From BOG-1112 sp964635325 (GTDB lineage: Bacteria > Bdellovibrionota_B > Oligoflexia > Oligoflexales > Bog-1112), in NCBI GenBank assembly GCA_964635325.1, contig CAZWOL010000003.1:1-64000 (forward strand): 64,000 nucleotides of DNA, given 5' to 3'. The notes beneath the pieces are model-generated. The model saw only the letters and a program-made list of their open reading frames with translations, did not search any database and was not told the DNA's origin. Shown one piece after another: positions 18,223 through 26,614 of this stretch. Each line of letters begins with the position of its first letter. Positions within the stretch are counted from its first letter, which is position 1. The translations under genes and the position numbers were made by a program.

Positions 18223-18927
18223 ATGACCCTACTAGCCATGCATAATGTGCTTTATACGTGGGATGATTCAAATTCTCCGCTCCTTGATTGCGAGGAATTT
18301 CATGCGGATGCCGGCTCCAAGATTCTGATTAGGGGGCCGAGTGGTAGCGGCAAGTCGACACTACTCAATCTCATCGGTGGTGTTCTTGTCCCACAAAAAG
18401 GAAGTATCTCCATACTTGGTACAGAAATACAACGTCTTTCCAATTCAGAACGTGATCGCTTTCGTGCGGATCATATGGGTTTTATTTTTCAGATGTTCAA
18501 CCTTCTTCCCTACCTAAATGTGCTCGAAAACGTTCTTCTGCCTCTGCGTTTTTCTGAACATAAATTGCAAAAACTAAGAAAAAACAAAGTCGATCCCAAG
18601 CAAGAAGCCGAACGTCTACTCACAGCTCTAGGTTTGGATGCAAAACTCAACCAACGCGTGAGTACGCTCAGTGTTGGTCAGCAGCAGCGGGTTGCTGTTG
18701 CGCGTGCACTGATGGGATCTCCTGAGCTCATTATGGCAGACGAACCCAGTTCTGCGCTCGACAGTGACACACGAGCTGCTTTTCTTGAATTGCTCTTTCG
18801 CGAGTGTGAGCGCTCGCAGACGACTTTACTCTACGTCAGCCATGATCAGGGTCTAGAAAACTACTTCGATCGCTGCGTACCCATCAGCCATTTTAATGCG
18901 ACGAGCGAGGGAGTTTTAGCATTATGA
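18223..18927 (+). CDS. ABC transporter ATP-binding subunit (LolD/MacB-like)
   Basis: 234 residues. Walker A is GPSGSGKSTLL (about 45-55), the Q-loop region is FIFQMFNLLPYLNVLENVLLP, the signature is STLSVGQQQRVAVARALM, Walker B is ELIMADEPSSALD and the switch His is in LLYVSHDQ. This is the pattern of LolD/MacB/FtsE type ATPases that power FtsX-like permeases. Its last 4 bp overlap the permease start (ATGA), so the two form one transporter. With the DUF3299 gene that follows, the order matches the PA4064-PA4066 type operon known from Pseudomonas, which from memory is linked to zinc limitation. AGGA precedes the ATG. Confidence 0.93.
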   Translation: MTLLAMHNVLYTWDDSNSPLLDCEEFHADAGSKILIRGPSGSGKSTLLNLIGGVLVPQKGSISILGTEIQRLSNSERDRFRADHMGFIFQMFNLLPYLNVLENVLLPLRFSEHKLQKLRKNKVDPKQEAERLLTALGLDAKLNQRVSTLSVGQQQRVAVARALMGSPELIMADEPSSALDSDTRAAFLELLFRECERSQTTLLYVSHDQGLENYFDRCVPISHFNATSEGVLAL

Positions 18928-20189
18928 TTTCGTCACTACGTCTATCTATCAGCAGTATGTGTAATCGTTTTTTTTCGACCACACTCACCATGCTCTCTAT
19001 TGCAATGACCGTTGCGTTGCTACTGAGTATAGATCGCATTCGCGAAGGTGTGCGTCATCAGTTTGAGCAGACGCTCTCTGGTATGGACCTTGTCGTTGGT
19101 CCGCGTGGGGGCTCACTCAACGTGCTCCTATACTCAGTCTTTCATATTGGCAGCCCGAATAACAACGTGTCGTGGAAAAGCTACGAAAGTTTGCGTGCAC
19201 ACCCCGAGGTTGCATGGACTATCCCGATTTCGATGGGAGACTCGCATCGTTCGTATCCCGTAATTGGTACGGATGACAATTTCTTTCAGCACTTTAAAGT
19301 TGCTGGTCAGAGTCTTTCTTTTCAGGATGGGCGCGCCTTTCACGATGGCTTTGAAGCTGTTCTTGGCGCTGATGTTGCAAAAAAACTCGGCTACAAGGTT
19401 GGACACAAGATCGTTCTCTCTCACGGAATGGGTGAGGCATCCTTTCACAGTCATGATGAAAATCCATTTGCCGTTGTTGGTATTTTGAAAAAAACAGGCA
19501 CTCCTGCAGATCGTACTGTACACATTCGCTTAGACAGCCTAGACGCATTGCATCACGAGTGGGTAGAAGACGAACATGAGCATGAGCATGAACATGAGCA
19601 TGACGAACACGAACATGATGAAGCTAGCGGCACACCACGTAGCATCAGTGCTTTTATGGTAGGACTTAAGTCGAGAATGGGCATCTTGTCGTTCCAACGC
19701 ATGGTTAACGAGTATGCTCACGAACCTGTGATGGCAGTGATTCCAGGGCTTGCGTTTAAAGAGCTATGGACACTGGTGTCGAGTGCTGAAGCGGCCTTGC
19801 TGGTCATTTCAGTATTCGTGATGATCGTTGCTATGCTCGGAATGCTTGCATCGCTGTTAACCACACTGGAAAATCGTCGTCGAGAGATCGCAATACTTCG
19901 CGCAGTCGGAGCGCGCCCGTCGAGTATATTTGCTCTGGTGCTCAGTGAGGCTATCTTCTTGGGTCTTGGAGCCTACATCTTGGGATTTGCATCGATGTTC
20001 CCCCTTGTCGCAAGCATTGGCCCATGGTTTGAACAACGCTACGGATTTAGGATGTCCATGTCTCCGCATTTGGCCTATGATCTTCCGCTACTGGGGGCTG
20101 TGCTCGTCTTTGCAGTGCTTGCAGGTGTCATACCGGCATTGCGAGCCTATAGACGTTCATTGGCTGATGGATTGAGTGTACGGATCTAA
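18924..20189 (+). CDS. FtsX-like ABC permease with His/Glu-rich periplasmic loop
   Basis: 421 residues with the MacB/FtsX layout: one helix near 18-36, a long periplasmic domain to about 285, and three helices in the C-terminal third, including the conserved ENRRREIAILRAVGARPSSI. The periplasmic domain carries an alternating His/Glu stretch at about 210-232 (HEHEHEHEHDEHEHD), an obvious candidate for transition-metal binding. Permeases of this class move lipoproteins, lipids or act as mechanotransmission devices rather than pores for ions. The metal loop together with DUF3299 suggests an envelope metal-handling role, probably zinc. Overlaps the ATPase by 4 bp and is followed 12 bp later by the DUF3299 gene. 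Confidence 0.9.
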   Translation: MISSLRLSISSMCNRFFSTTLTMLSIAMTVALLLSIDRIREGVRHQFEQTLSGMDLVVGPRGGSLNVLLYSVFHIGSPNNNVSWKSYESLRAHPEVAWTIPISMGDSHRSYPVIGTDDNFFQHFKVAGQSLSFQDGRAFHDGFEAVLGADVAKKLGYKVGHKIVLSHGMGEASFHSHDENPFAVVGILKKTGTPADRTVHIRLDSLDALHHEWVEDEHEHEHEHEHDEHEHDEASGTPRSISAFMVGLKSRMGILSFQRMVNEYAHEPVMAVIPGLAFKELWTLVSSAEAALLVISVFVMIVAMLGMLASLLTTLENRRREIAILRAVGARPSSIFALVLSEAIFLGLGAYILGFASMFPLVASIGPWFEQRYGFRMSMSPHLAYDLPLLGAVLVFAVLAGVIPALRAYRRSLADGLSVRI

Positions 20190-20201
20190 GGAATCACTAC
20201 G

Positions 20202-20711
20202 ATGCAACGCTATTTGGGAGCTACCATTCTTATTTTGATTTCCGTTTTGGTGTCATGGTTTTACTACCCACAAGGGAACATGATGCAGTCGGAGACTATA
20301 AGCTTAGATCCAGGAAAATCTGCTGAAGGAAGTACCAAGGACAAGGCACCAGCAATTCCATGGCAGCTTCTACAAAAGCTCGACTACAAGAACAATCGTA
20401 TCGATGATGTCGAGCTCAAAGCAGCGATCGACCACTACGTCAAAGTTCCAGGATTTGCAGTCCCACTGACGGACAATCTCCGTGAGGTGCATGAATTTCT
20501 GCTTGTACCCAACCAGATGGCCTGCATACATGTCCCACCACCACCTCCCAATTTGATTGTCTTTGTACGCTTGGACAAACCTCTTCCTATAGACGAGCTG
20601 ATGGGCCCACTCTGGGCACGTGGTGTACTGCGTTTGAAGACTTTGCAGAGTGTGTATGGTGCATCGTCATACCAGCTAGAAGATGTGAGCATCGAACCTT
20701 ACGAATTTTAG
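20202..20711 (+). CDS. DUF3299 family exported protein
   Basis: 169 residues with an N-terminal hydrophobic helix (about 5-20, signal anchor or signal peptide) and a periplasmic domain. The core reads WQLLQKLDYKN, then VKVPGFAVPLTDNLREVHEF, LLVPNQMACIHVPPPPPNLI and RGVLRLKTLQS, as in the DUF3299 family. The cysteine in MACIHVPPPPPN and the proline run are conserved there as far as I recall. Members of this family typically follow an ABC ATPase and FtsX-like permease, as here (12 bp after the permease, AAGGAA before the ATG). Function unknown; it may be a periplasmic partner of the transporter. Confidence 0.85.
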   Translation: MQRYLGATILILISVLVSWFYYPQGNMMQSETISLDPGKSAEGSTKDKAPAIPWQLLQKLDYKNNRIDDVELKAAIDHYVKVPGFAVPLTDNLREVHEFLLVPNQMACIHVPPPPPNLIVFVRLDKPLPIDELMGPLWARGVLRLKTLQSVYGASSYQLEDVSIEPYEF

Positions 20712-20719
20712 GGAATAGC

Positions 20720-21310
20720 ATGAGCTTAGTTGTCGTATCTGCAGTACGTTTCGAAGCAGAAGCAACTTTGGAGCTATTTGTTCGTTTAGGCATTCCCCAC
20801 GAATATTTTTCTGTCGGTATCGGCCCACTGCATACCGCACGTTCGTCCGTAGAGCTGCGCGAGCGCTGTCGTGGAAGGGACGTATTGTATTTAGGATCAT
20901 GTGGAAGTTTTTATACCTTTGCAGAACCACATCTTGTGACCACACAAAACGTATACTGGATGCCCGCATGTCTACGTACTGGGATTGCAGGTTTTCCTGA
21001 ACATATATATCCCAAGATTGTGCTCCCACCCACAAAACTTCCCTTGCCACAAAAAGACGTACTCACATCAGCATCGGTCTCACTCACCAGTGATTTTGCA
21101 GATGATGTACGTGCAAAGCTCGGATCCGCAGAAAATTTGGTGGAAAACATGGAACTTTACGCCTGCGCTGATGCACTACGTGAGAGCCAGTCTCTGTCCA
21201 TAATTTTGGGAGTTACGAATGAGGTCGGTCCACAAGGACGCTCACAGTGGGCCACACATTTTAAGGCAGTCGCACAGATGAGTGCAGACTACCTAGCCTC
21301 GCGTTTTTAG
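20720..21310 (+). CDS. mqnB: Nucleoside-phosphorylase-fold protein, probable futalosine hydrolase
   Basis: 196 residues. Starts SLVVVSAVRFEAEATLELF like purine-nucleoside phosphorylase/MTA nucleosidase-fold enzymes. VENMELYACADAL carries the conserved Met-Glu pair that holds the ribose, and GVTNEVGPQGRSQW corresponds to the catalytic Asp/Asn region (here Asn-Glu). Futalosine hydrolase (MqnB) cleaves (dehypoxanthine) futalosine in menaquinone synthesis. A second futalosine gene, mqnD, is present at 58.4 kb, which supports this choice, but the active-site region differs from MTAN (no Ser-Asp pair), so another nucleosidase is possible. It starts 8 bp after the DUF3299 gene and ends overlapping the vapC stop by 4 bp on the other strand. 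Confidence 0.62.
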   Translation: MSLVVVSAVRFEAEATLELFVRLGIPHEYFSVGIGPLHTARSSVELRERCRGRDVLYLGSCGSFYTFAEPHLVTTQNVYWMPACLRTGIAGFPEHIYPKIVLPPTKLPLPQKDVLTSASVSLTSDFADDVRAKLGSAENLVENMELYACADALRESQSLSIILGVTNEVGPQGRSQWATHFKAVAQMSADYLASRF

Positions 21311-21666
21311 AACTTGACTTTGAGCAAGTCAGAAATTGCCTGCAAACGTTTGTCTGCCGTCCAAAGTAGACAACCAGTCAGCAGCGCAGATGCTACTAAG
21401 CTTACATCGACAAAACCAACACCTTTTCCATAGATCTTCTTAGTATTGATTAACGATAAGACTTCGTTAAATTCAGCTTCTACGCATGCAGGTAAGAGTT
21501 GTAGCAAGCTGAGGATCTCATTCCTGTTTGATAGAGATCCACATGCTAGTTCCCCAACTATGTAAGGATGCATAAGCACTCGATCATCTTCCAACAAATC
21601 AGCAAGCTGAGTATTGGATTTCCTGAAATGATCCACCCAAATTGAAGTATCTACCAACACTCGCAT
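21307..21666 (-). CDS. vapC: VapC-type PIN-domain toxin
   Basis: 119 residues starting MRVLVDTSIWVDHF, a typical PIN-domain ribonuclease. The acidic metal-binding residues are visible: Asp6, Glu39 (VGELACG), Asp87 (GFVDVSLVASAL) and Asp105 (WTADKRL). VapC toxins cut tRNA or rRNA and are held inactive by VapB. The start is chosen one base after the vapB stop (TAG-T-ATG); a longer frame reaching into vapB is not needed. The gene is convergent with the mqnB-like gene and shares stop-codon bases with it. Confidence 0.92.
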   Translation of the reverse strand: MRVLVDTSIWVDHFRKSNTQLADLLEDDRVLMHPYIVGELACGSLSNRNEILSLLQLLPACVEAEFNEVLSLINTKKIYGKGVGFVDVSLVASALLTGCLLWTADKRLQAISDLLKVKF

Positions 21667-21667
21667 A

Positions 21668-21856
21668 CTATGATCTACGACGAGCAGGAGCTTTTGCTTT
21701 TTTTTCGGACCCACCTAAAGCAATGAGACGCTCCCTCGTGTATTTTGCAATAAGAGCTTGCAAGCCCGCATGAACCAAAGCTGTTTTTTCAGTGATTTTA
21801 GTTAGATCCATCGCTTTGTTAACGATTTCATCTTTAAGAATTAAAGTTGTCCGCAT
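21668..21856 (-). CDS. vapB: VapB-type antitoxin
   Basis: 62 residues, MRTTLILKDEIVNKAMDLT, with a ribbon-helix-helix-like N-terminus. It continues KITEKTALVHAGLQAL, then RERLIALGGSEKKA, the pattern of the VapB family PF09957-type antitoxins paired with PIN toxins. A strong AGGAGG lies seven bases before the ATG, stronger than that of vapC, as expected when antitoxin must be in excess. A tandem ATGCAT palindrome upstream is a candidate autoregulatory operator. A longer open frame upstream has no ribosome-binding site and crosses the operator, so it was not used. Confidence 0.92.
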   Translation of the reverse strand: MRTTLILKDEIVNKAMDLTKITEKTALVHAGLQALIAKYTRERLIALGGSEKKAKAPARRRS

Positions 21857-21871
21857 ATGAAACCCTCCTAC

Positions 21872-21894
21872 ATATGCATATATACTATGCATAT
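21872..21894 (-). promoter_or_regulatory. Candidate VapBC operator: paired ATGCAT palindromes
   Basis: ATATGCATAT (21872-21881) and TATGCATA (21886-21893) are two self-complementary boxes with centres about 13 bases apart, just upstream of the vapB ribosome-binding site. Ribbon-helix-helix antitoxins commonly bind paired palindromes over their own promoter. The sequence is seen; binding is inferred. Confidence 0.55.
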
Positions 21895-21926
21895 TTCGGC
21901 AGAAGCGCAATGGTTCTTTAGAGAAC

Positions 21927-24368
21927 TTAAGGTTTTGAGGCAAGATATTTGAAGATATCCCGATCTGCAGCGGCCTTGTCAGCAATGCCTTCACGCATTT
22001 TAACTTCGGAACTGAGCGCAAAGGAAAGAAAGAGATCGTTATCAGGATTGTCAGATGCTGTATCCGCAAGTTGCAGCGTCGAACCAACGATAGCAGATGC
22101 GGCAGAAACAGCGAAGAGCGTCACTAAACCACCGATTTGGTGGGGAGTCTTTGCTTGTAGGGATTGGATTTTTCTGACACTTTCGGCACGCTTACTAGCA
22201 AGTCCCTCCAACTCAGGAGTCGGTGTTGGGTCCAATTTTATTTTTTCCAAAGCCGTGTCTATTTTTCCTAAAGATCCGATCTGTTTTTCAATAATTGAAT
22301 TGAGACTACCTTGTTTTTTGGAAAGTGATGTTGATGTTTTTGCAAGTTTGTTCAATTCTTTGGTCAGCGCAGCTCTCTCAGATTCAAGTCTAGTTATGCG
22401 TTTTTGGAAATATTCAATATTCTTGATTTCGTTATTGTAAGCTAATTCTGCCCGAACTAGCGCTTCTTTATTTGAAGCAATATCTTTTTCTAGTCTTGAG
22501 ATGTTAGCTTCTAAAATTGGTATGTTATTTCTTTTATTATATGTGTCGAAATTTTGTATTTCTTCTTGTGCTTTGTTCACCATTTCCATCATTGTTTCTT
22601 GAGATGTACCTGCTTCGACAGGTGGGAAAAGTGGAACTGTATTATTAGCTGGGCGAGATGGGGTTGATATAGGCAAACGCGAAGCGACTTGCCCTGCTAC
22701 TTTTTGACCATAGTTAACTATGGTCTCCAATATACCGGGTTGAGTACTAGGGGTAAAAACATAACGAAGCTCATTAGGCAGCTTCGTTCCTCTTGTATAG
22801 TTATCGTTTTCAGCATATGTTCCAATCTCTTCACTCCCAGAAAAAACTTTCCCACTTTGCATGGTCAAATGAGTCTCAAAAGGAAGCTTATGTTTCTTCT
22901 TAGTTTCTATTAAAAATTTATCTTGTTCCACTTTAAGAAGTTGTGCCTCTGTTAATCTTTCCACTTGTTCACGCCGCGCTCTCTCTTGTTGTTCTTTTAA
23001 GGAAGCCTCTCTTGACTCAGCATCTTTTAGAGTTTGTCTGAGTTCATTCAACTGACTTTGGAGACGATCTTTTAATTGAGACTGACGTGTAATTTCAGCT
23101 TGTTTTTTGGAAAGCAAATCTTTCAGAAGCTTTTGCTCTCCGACATTTTGTATATGTGTGTCAATACTTTCTCTATTAGTAGAACGATTTGAAGCCAGCT
23201 TAACTAATATATCTTTTTGCCTAGCTTTAGCTTGTTCGATTGATGCTAATAACTCAGAGATAGATACCGTTTTAGTACTATCGAATGTTTTTTTCGATTC
23301 AATTTGTGTTTCTACTTCTAAAAGGCTCTCCTCTGCCTCCGCTAGTTGTTTGGAGTTGGTTGCAATTTCCTTCTCAAGTTGCGCCCTATGTTCAGTCAAC
23401 CAGTTTTCCTGTTGTTTTGTTCTGCCCAAGGTAGCATTTAATTCTTGTTTGACACGAATTTCTTGTTGCAAGCTTATATAAAGCTTCTGTGCCCTAGAGA
23501 GCTTAGACTCCAACACGGCACCCATCGTTACTGCAGAGAACATACCTACCATACCGAGAGCGAAGAGGGCGCCTCGCAATGGGTCGTTCACAATGGTCTT
23601 CTGCTGCTTCTGAGAGTCTGCAAGGCCAAGTCCTTTGACTTTTCCTGCTTGCGCTGCTTGCGCATCGACTGCTTCGAGTCCTCCGTTTAGGACGGTCTGA
23701 CAGAGGGGATCTTCACCGATCGCTTGCAGATTTTGTAAGGCCTTCTGTCTGGGTGTAGGGTTGTCCGTCGGATTTTTATGGTTGTAGATGCTGACTGCGA
23801 CGTATGCGGAATGACAGGCTTTGAGAACTTTCTGCTCAGCTTCGTGCTGCTGTATAAGAAGTTTTGCGAGTTTGGCATCGGTACGTGCTTGGGAGTTGTC
23901 GAAGGCTTGTGCACTAAATGCTCCACAGTTTTCGACCGCATTGGTCGACTTGCGTGTGCATGCACGTAGTGTGATCATCCACTTGCCTGGTTGGAGTTGT
24001 GGGAGATCTTCGAAACCAAGAGCGAAAGCTCCGGGCTTATCCAGTCCAGGGTTGCATTTACTCAGGACATCGAAATCGCAGATCGTATATTCAAAATAGT
24101 CGGCACCCTCAGGACGTGTCGAAACTTCGATACGAGCAAGGTCGATTTGAGCGAAAGGAACCGAACGCACCTCAAAGCTCACGGCTTCGAAACTTGTGGG
24201 GTCTACGAAGGGAGCCGGCATAACGTCACCGACGAGGGACAGGGTTTCGGCCTGTGAGGTGGTTGTATCTAACGGAGTACTGGGACTCTTCGTTGATCTA
24301 TTGGATTTGCAGGAAAATAAACCAGAAAGTAGACAAATTACCAAAGCGATCTGCGGTCGTCTGTTCAT
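21927..24368 (-). CDS. Large coiled-coil lipoprotein of unknown function
   Basis: 813 residues from the ATG at 24368 (GGGAGA upstream), giving MNRRPQIALVICLLSGLFSCKS with a lipobox ending at Cys20. An open frame 29 codons longer lacks a signal sequence. Residues about 50-190 form a beta-rich domain with cysteine pairs (YTICDFDVLSKCNPG, LRACTRKSTNAVENCG). A membrane-like segment lies near 265-285 (GALFALGMVGMFSAVTMGAVL). Long heptad-type coiled coils fill about 285-520 and 600-735, rich in Glu, Lys, Gln. A second hydrophobic segment lies near 755-775. The layout suggests an envelope-spanning or tethering protein. No family recognised. The next gene upstream on this strand is the His-rich secreted protein. 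Confidence 0.8.
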   Translation of the reverse strand: MNRRPQIALVICLLSGLFSCKSNRSTKSPSTPLDTTTSQAETLSLVGDVMPAPFVDPTSFEAVSFEVRSVPFAQIDLARIEVSTRPEGADYFEYTICDFDVLSKCNPGLDKPGAFALGFEDLPQLQPGKWMITLRACTRKSTNAVENCGAFSAQAFDNSQARTDAKLAKLLIQQHEAEQKVLKACHSAYVAVSIYNHKNPTDNPTPRQKALQNLQAIGEDPLCQTVLNGGLEAVDAQAAQAGKVKGLGLADSQKQQKTIVNDPLRGALFALGMVGMFSAVTMGAVLESKLSRAQKLYISLQQEIRVKQELNATLGRTKQQENWLTEHRAQLEKEIATNSKQLAEAEESLLEVETQIESKKTFDSTKTVSISELLASIEQAKARQKDILVKLASNRSTNRESIDTHIQNVGEQKLLKDLLSKKQAEITRQSQLKDRLQSQLNELRQTLKDAESREASLKEQQERARREQVERLTEAQLLKVEQDKFLIETKKKHKLPFETHLTMQSGKVFSGSEEIGTYAENDNYTRGTKLPNELRYVFTPSTQPGILETIVNYGQKVAGQVASRLPISTPSRPANNTVPLFPPVEAGTSQETMMEMVNKAQEEIQNFDTYNKRNNIPILEANISRLEKDIASNKEALVRAELAYNNEIKNIEYFQKRITRLESERAALTKELNKLAKTSTSLSKKQGSLNSIIEKQIGSLGKIDTALEKIKLDPTPTPELEGLASKRAESVRKIQSLQAKTPHQIGGLVTLFAVSAASAIVGSTLQLADTASDNPDNDLFLSFALSSEVKMREGIADKAAADRDIFKYLASKP

Positions 24369-24476
24369 CAGAGTCTCCCAACAACTCGAAGGTCCCATAG
24401 AATTGGAACGAGAAGTGCACAGAATTATTATCCGCGCTTGGGAGAAAGGTGTCAAACTGTGTGGGAAGGATGGGAT

Positions 24477-25303
24477 CTATTCGTCAGATTCCATGGATTC
24501 CTGATCATCGTTTGATGCATCTGTTTTTGTCGATGCAGCATCCTGGAAAAACGGAGCAAAAGCTTTGGGAAGCAACGCGTAAATATCAATACCGTGTCCA
24601 ATCATATCGATAATTGAGTGTGCACCTTTCCATGTGAGCCAATTTGCGAATCCAGCAGCACCATGACCGTGACCATGTGCATGACCGTGACCATGTGCAT
24701 GACCGTGACCAGCTCCCCCATGCTTAACGCAATGGCTCGAGATCGCNNNNNNNNNNNNNNNNNNNNNNNNNNNNNNNNNNNNNNNNNNNNNNNNNNNNNN
24801 NNNNNNNNNNNNNNNNNNNNNNNNNNNNNNNNNNNNNNNNNNNNNNCATGTGCATGACCGTGACCAGCTCCCCCATGCTTAACGCAATGGCTCGAGATCG
24901 CTAAGATATTGAGCATTAGGTAGCCCATGTATTTGTTCAAGTATCCCGTGTTAGGAAGGGCTTCTTTGATTTGTGTAATGTATTCATAAAGTGTGGTGCC
25001 ATGACCAGCTGCATTGATGGAGTGAGCTATAAGCTCGAGGGTATCCCATCCAGCAGCAAACATCTGCCGGCCTGTAGGATTTGGAGCTGTTGCAAACGTA
25101 TGGATTGTATCGACAGCACTGACGAATCCTACTGAGTTGAACAGAATCCCCAAGGTGCTTCGCACAGCTGTGAAGTAAGAGTCATCGTCCGCATGTTCAT
25201 GCTCTTCGCTTTCTTCATCGTGATGACCAAAATGTGCCATAGCTGAATTTGCTTGGCTAAATACAAAAAATAAGCACGTTAAAATACTAAGTATCCGTTT
25301 CAA
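24477..25303 (-). CDS. Exported His-rich protein, split by an artefactual assembly gap
   Basis: Starts at a TTG (25303) with GGAG about ten bases upstream: MKRILSILTCLFFVFSQANS, cleavage near AMA-HFGHH. The mature N-terminus is His/Glu-rich (HHDEESEEHEHADDD). A helical, partly hydrophobic region follows. Read straight through the 100 N the frame goes wrong and would stop at 24602. If the identical 55-base flanks (24692-24746 and 24847-24901) are merged, the frame continues through repeats of Gly-His-Gly-His-Ala-His, then GAAGFANWLTWKGAHSIIDM, and stops at a TAG at 24477-24479. That gives 223 residues. The repeat number is uncertain. Histidines suggest metal binding. No family recognised. Confidence 0.72.
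24692..24901. repeat. 100-N gap flanked by an exact 55-base duplication
   Basis: The 55 bases ending at 24746 equal the 55 bases starting at 24847, with 100 N between. The duplicated part begins in an 18-base tandem repeat (CATGTGCATGACCGTGAC) that encodes Gly/His/Ala. Fifty-five is a common k-mer length of de Bruijn assemblers, so this looks like two contig ends that share one k-mer rather than real missing sequence. Confidence 0.85.
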
Positions 25304-25432
25304 TGGACCAGACTCCGAAAAATTGATTTAAGAATGTTCTTCGCCAATGTTTAGCAGACCTAAGGGCAGGTGGAAAGCAACTTTTCACTCTACCCATGGG
25401 CGGAATATAACAATTTTCAACTAAAGAACGAG

Positions 25433-26614
25433 CTAAAACTCTTTGCGGACTTTTAGAAGAGAGAAACTGATCCGCTGCTCATAGCGATCCGCAATAGCCT
25501 GTACGGCCTCACTTGCCACCCCAAAGCCTATCTCAGGGGCCTTCAGCACCTGGTTATGTGGCAAAAACAAGAGCGGTATATAGACCCCTAACCAGGTGAT
25601 TTGCCAGTCATCGTAAACTTGCTCCCATCCAAGATCGATGCCGTGGTTCACCGCTTTTAGATGCCACCAACCTTCCGCTAGCTCCAAATTGGCCCGCATC
25701 TCTTTGCGAGCCAATCCGAAAAGGAAGAAGTTTCGCTCATCCAACGAGGTACGTGCTCTTAAGGAGTAGACCCGTGAGCTCACAAAACCTACCTTGGTCT
25801 CATTCTGCTCTGGTATGGGTCCTACCCCGAGATCTATGCCCAACTCATAGTCTAGACTTCCGCCTGTGAGATAGCGTCCACTAAGACCGACCGATGGAAC
25901 AGGGAATACACTCGACCCAATGCTAGGCAGCACTTTGATGAAACGACTCCAAGTATCACTTCGCAAACGTCCCTCAAGATTTTCGAGGCCGGTCGCATAA
26001 CCGATAATGAATTGCTCGTAAGTCTTTGGATCCTCACCTCTGAGATCATGTGCATAGGTTGCTTCTGCGATCACACCACTATCTTTGCCAACAAGTAAAC
26101 CTGCTGTGAAGCCAACGATCTGCTTTTCACGACCTAAAGGTTTCCACTCAAAATGAGGGACAGCATAGACAGCAAAGCTCGGGAGCAATTCCACGGAGTG
26201 ATACCACGCAATTTTGTAGCGATAGAGGGTAGGCACATCGAGAGAGAAGGTTGGAAAGACGAGTTTGGTACCTATAGCAGAGGCAAAACGTTCACCATTC
26301 CATAATGCCAGACGTGGTTCGACTGAGGTTGTACCGAAAGACGTATTGAGTCCGAGATCAACACCTTGCACTAGTCCTCGACGCCACAAAAAATTAGCAC
26401 CCGTTGCCACTGAGGATGCATTGAAGTTATCACTAAAGTCATTCACGCGACGCTTGGGCCACGGATCATCATCATGCTCCGTGAGATAGTGATAACCCAC
26501 TGCGTAAGTCGATGTTCCCGGTTTTAGCATACGAGCCGTATGCATAGTGCTATCCGAGGTAACACAAGAACAAAGAAGAAAACAAAGGAGCAAAAGTAGA
26601 GGAACTAGTCGCAT
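25433..26614 (-). CDS. Outer-membrane-barrel-like lipoprotein, unknown function
   Basis: 393 residues. MRLVPLLLLLCFLLCSCVTS is a lipoprotein signal with acceptor Cys17. The rest alternates polar and aromatic/aliphatic residues in short strands with many Gly, Tyr and Trp (for example GFTAGLLVGKDSGVIAEATY and GWEQVYDDWQITWLGVYIPL) and ends in phenylalanine (LLKVRKEF). This is the appearance of a surface beta-barrel or beta-rich envelope protein. No family recognised. Its ATG overlaps the stop of the upstream lipoprotein by one base (TAATG), so the two are translationally coupled. Confidence 0.75.
   Translation of the reverse strand: MRLVPLLLLLCFLLCSCVTSDSTMHTARMLKPGTSTYAVGYHYLTEHDDDPWPKRRVNDFSDNFNASSVATGANFLWRRGLVQGVDLGLNTSFGTTSVEPRLALWNGERFASAIGTKLVFPTFSLDVPTLYRYKIAWYHSVELLPSFAVYAVPHFEWKPLGREKQIVGFTAGLLVGKDSGVIAEATYAHDLRGEDPKTYEQFIIGYATGLENLEGRLRSDTWSRFIKVLPSIGSSVFPVPSVGLSGRYLTGGSLDYELGIDLGVGPIPEQNETKVGFVSSRVYSLRARTSLDERNFFLFGLARKEMRANLELAEGWWHLKAVNHGIDLGWEQVYDDWQITWLGVYIPLLFLPHNQVLKAPEIGFGVASEAVQAIADRYEQRISFSLLKVRKEF

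Noticed and set aside
19134..19548. Leftward open frames inside the FtsX permease gene
   Set aside because: Cys/His-rich antisense readings of a clear coding gene, without start signals.
24602..24746. Alternative C-terminus of the His-rich protein in the frame read through the N run
   Set aside because: It depends on the arbitrary 100-N gap; the merged frame gives repeated Gly-His text and a longer coherent end.
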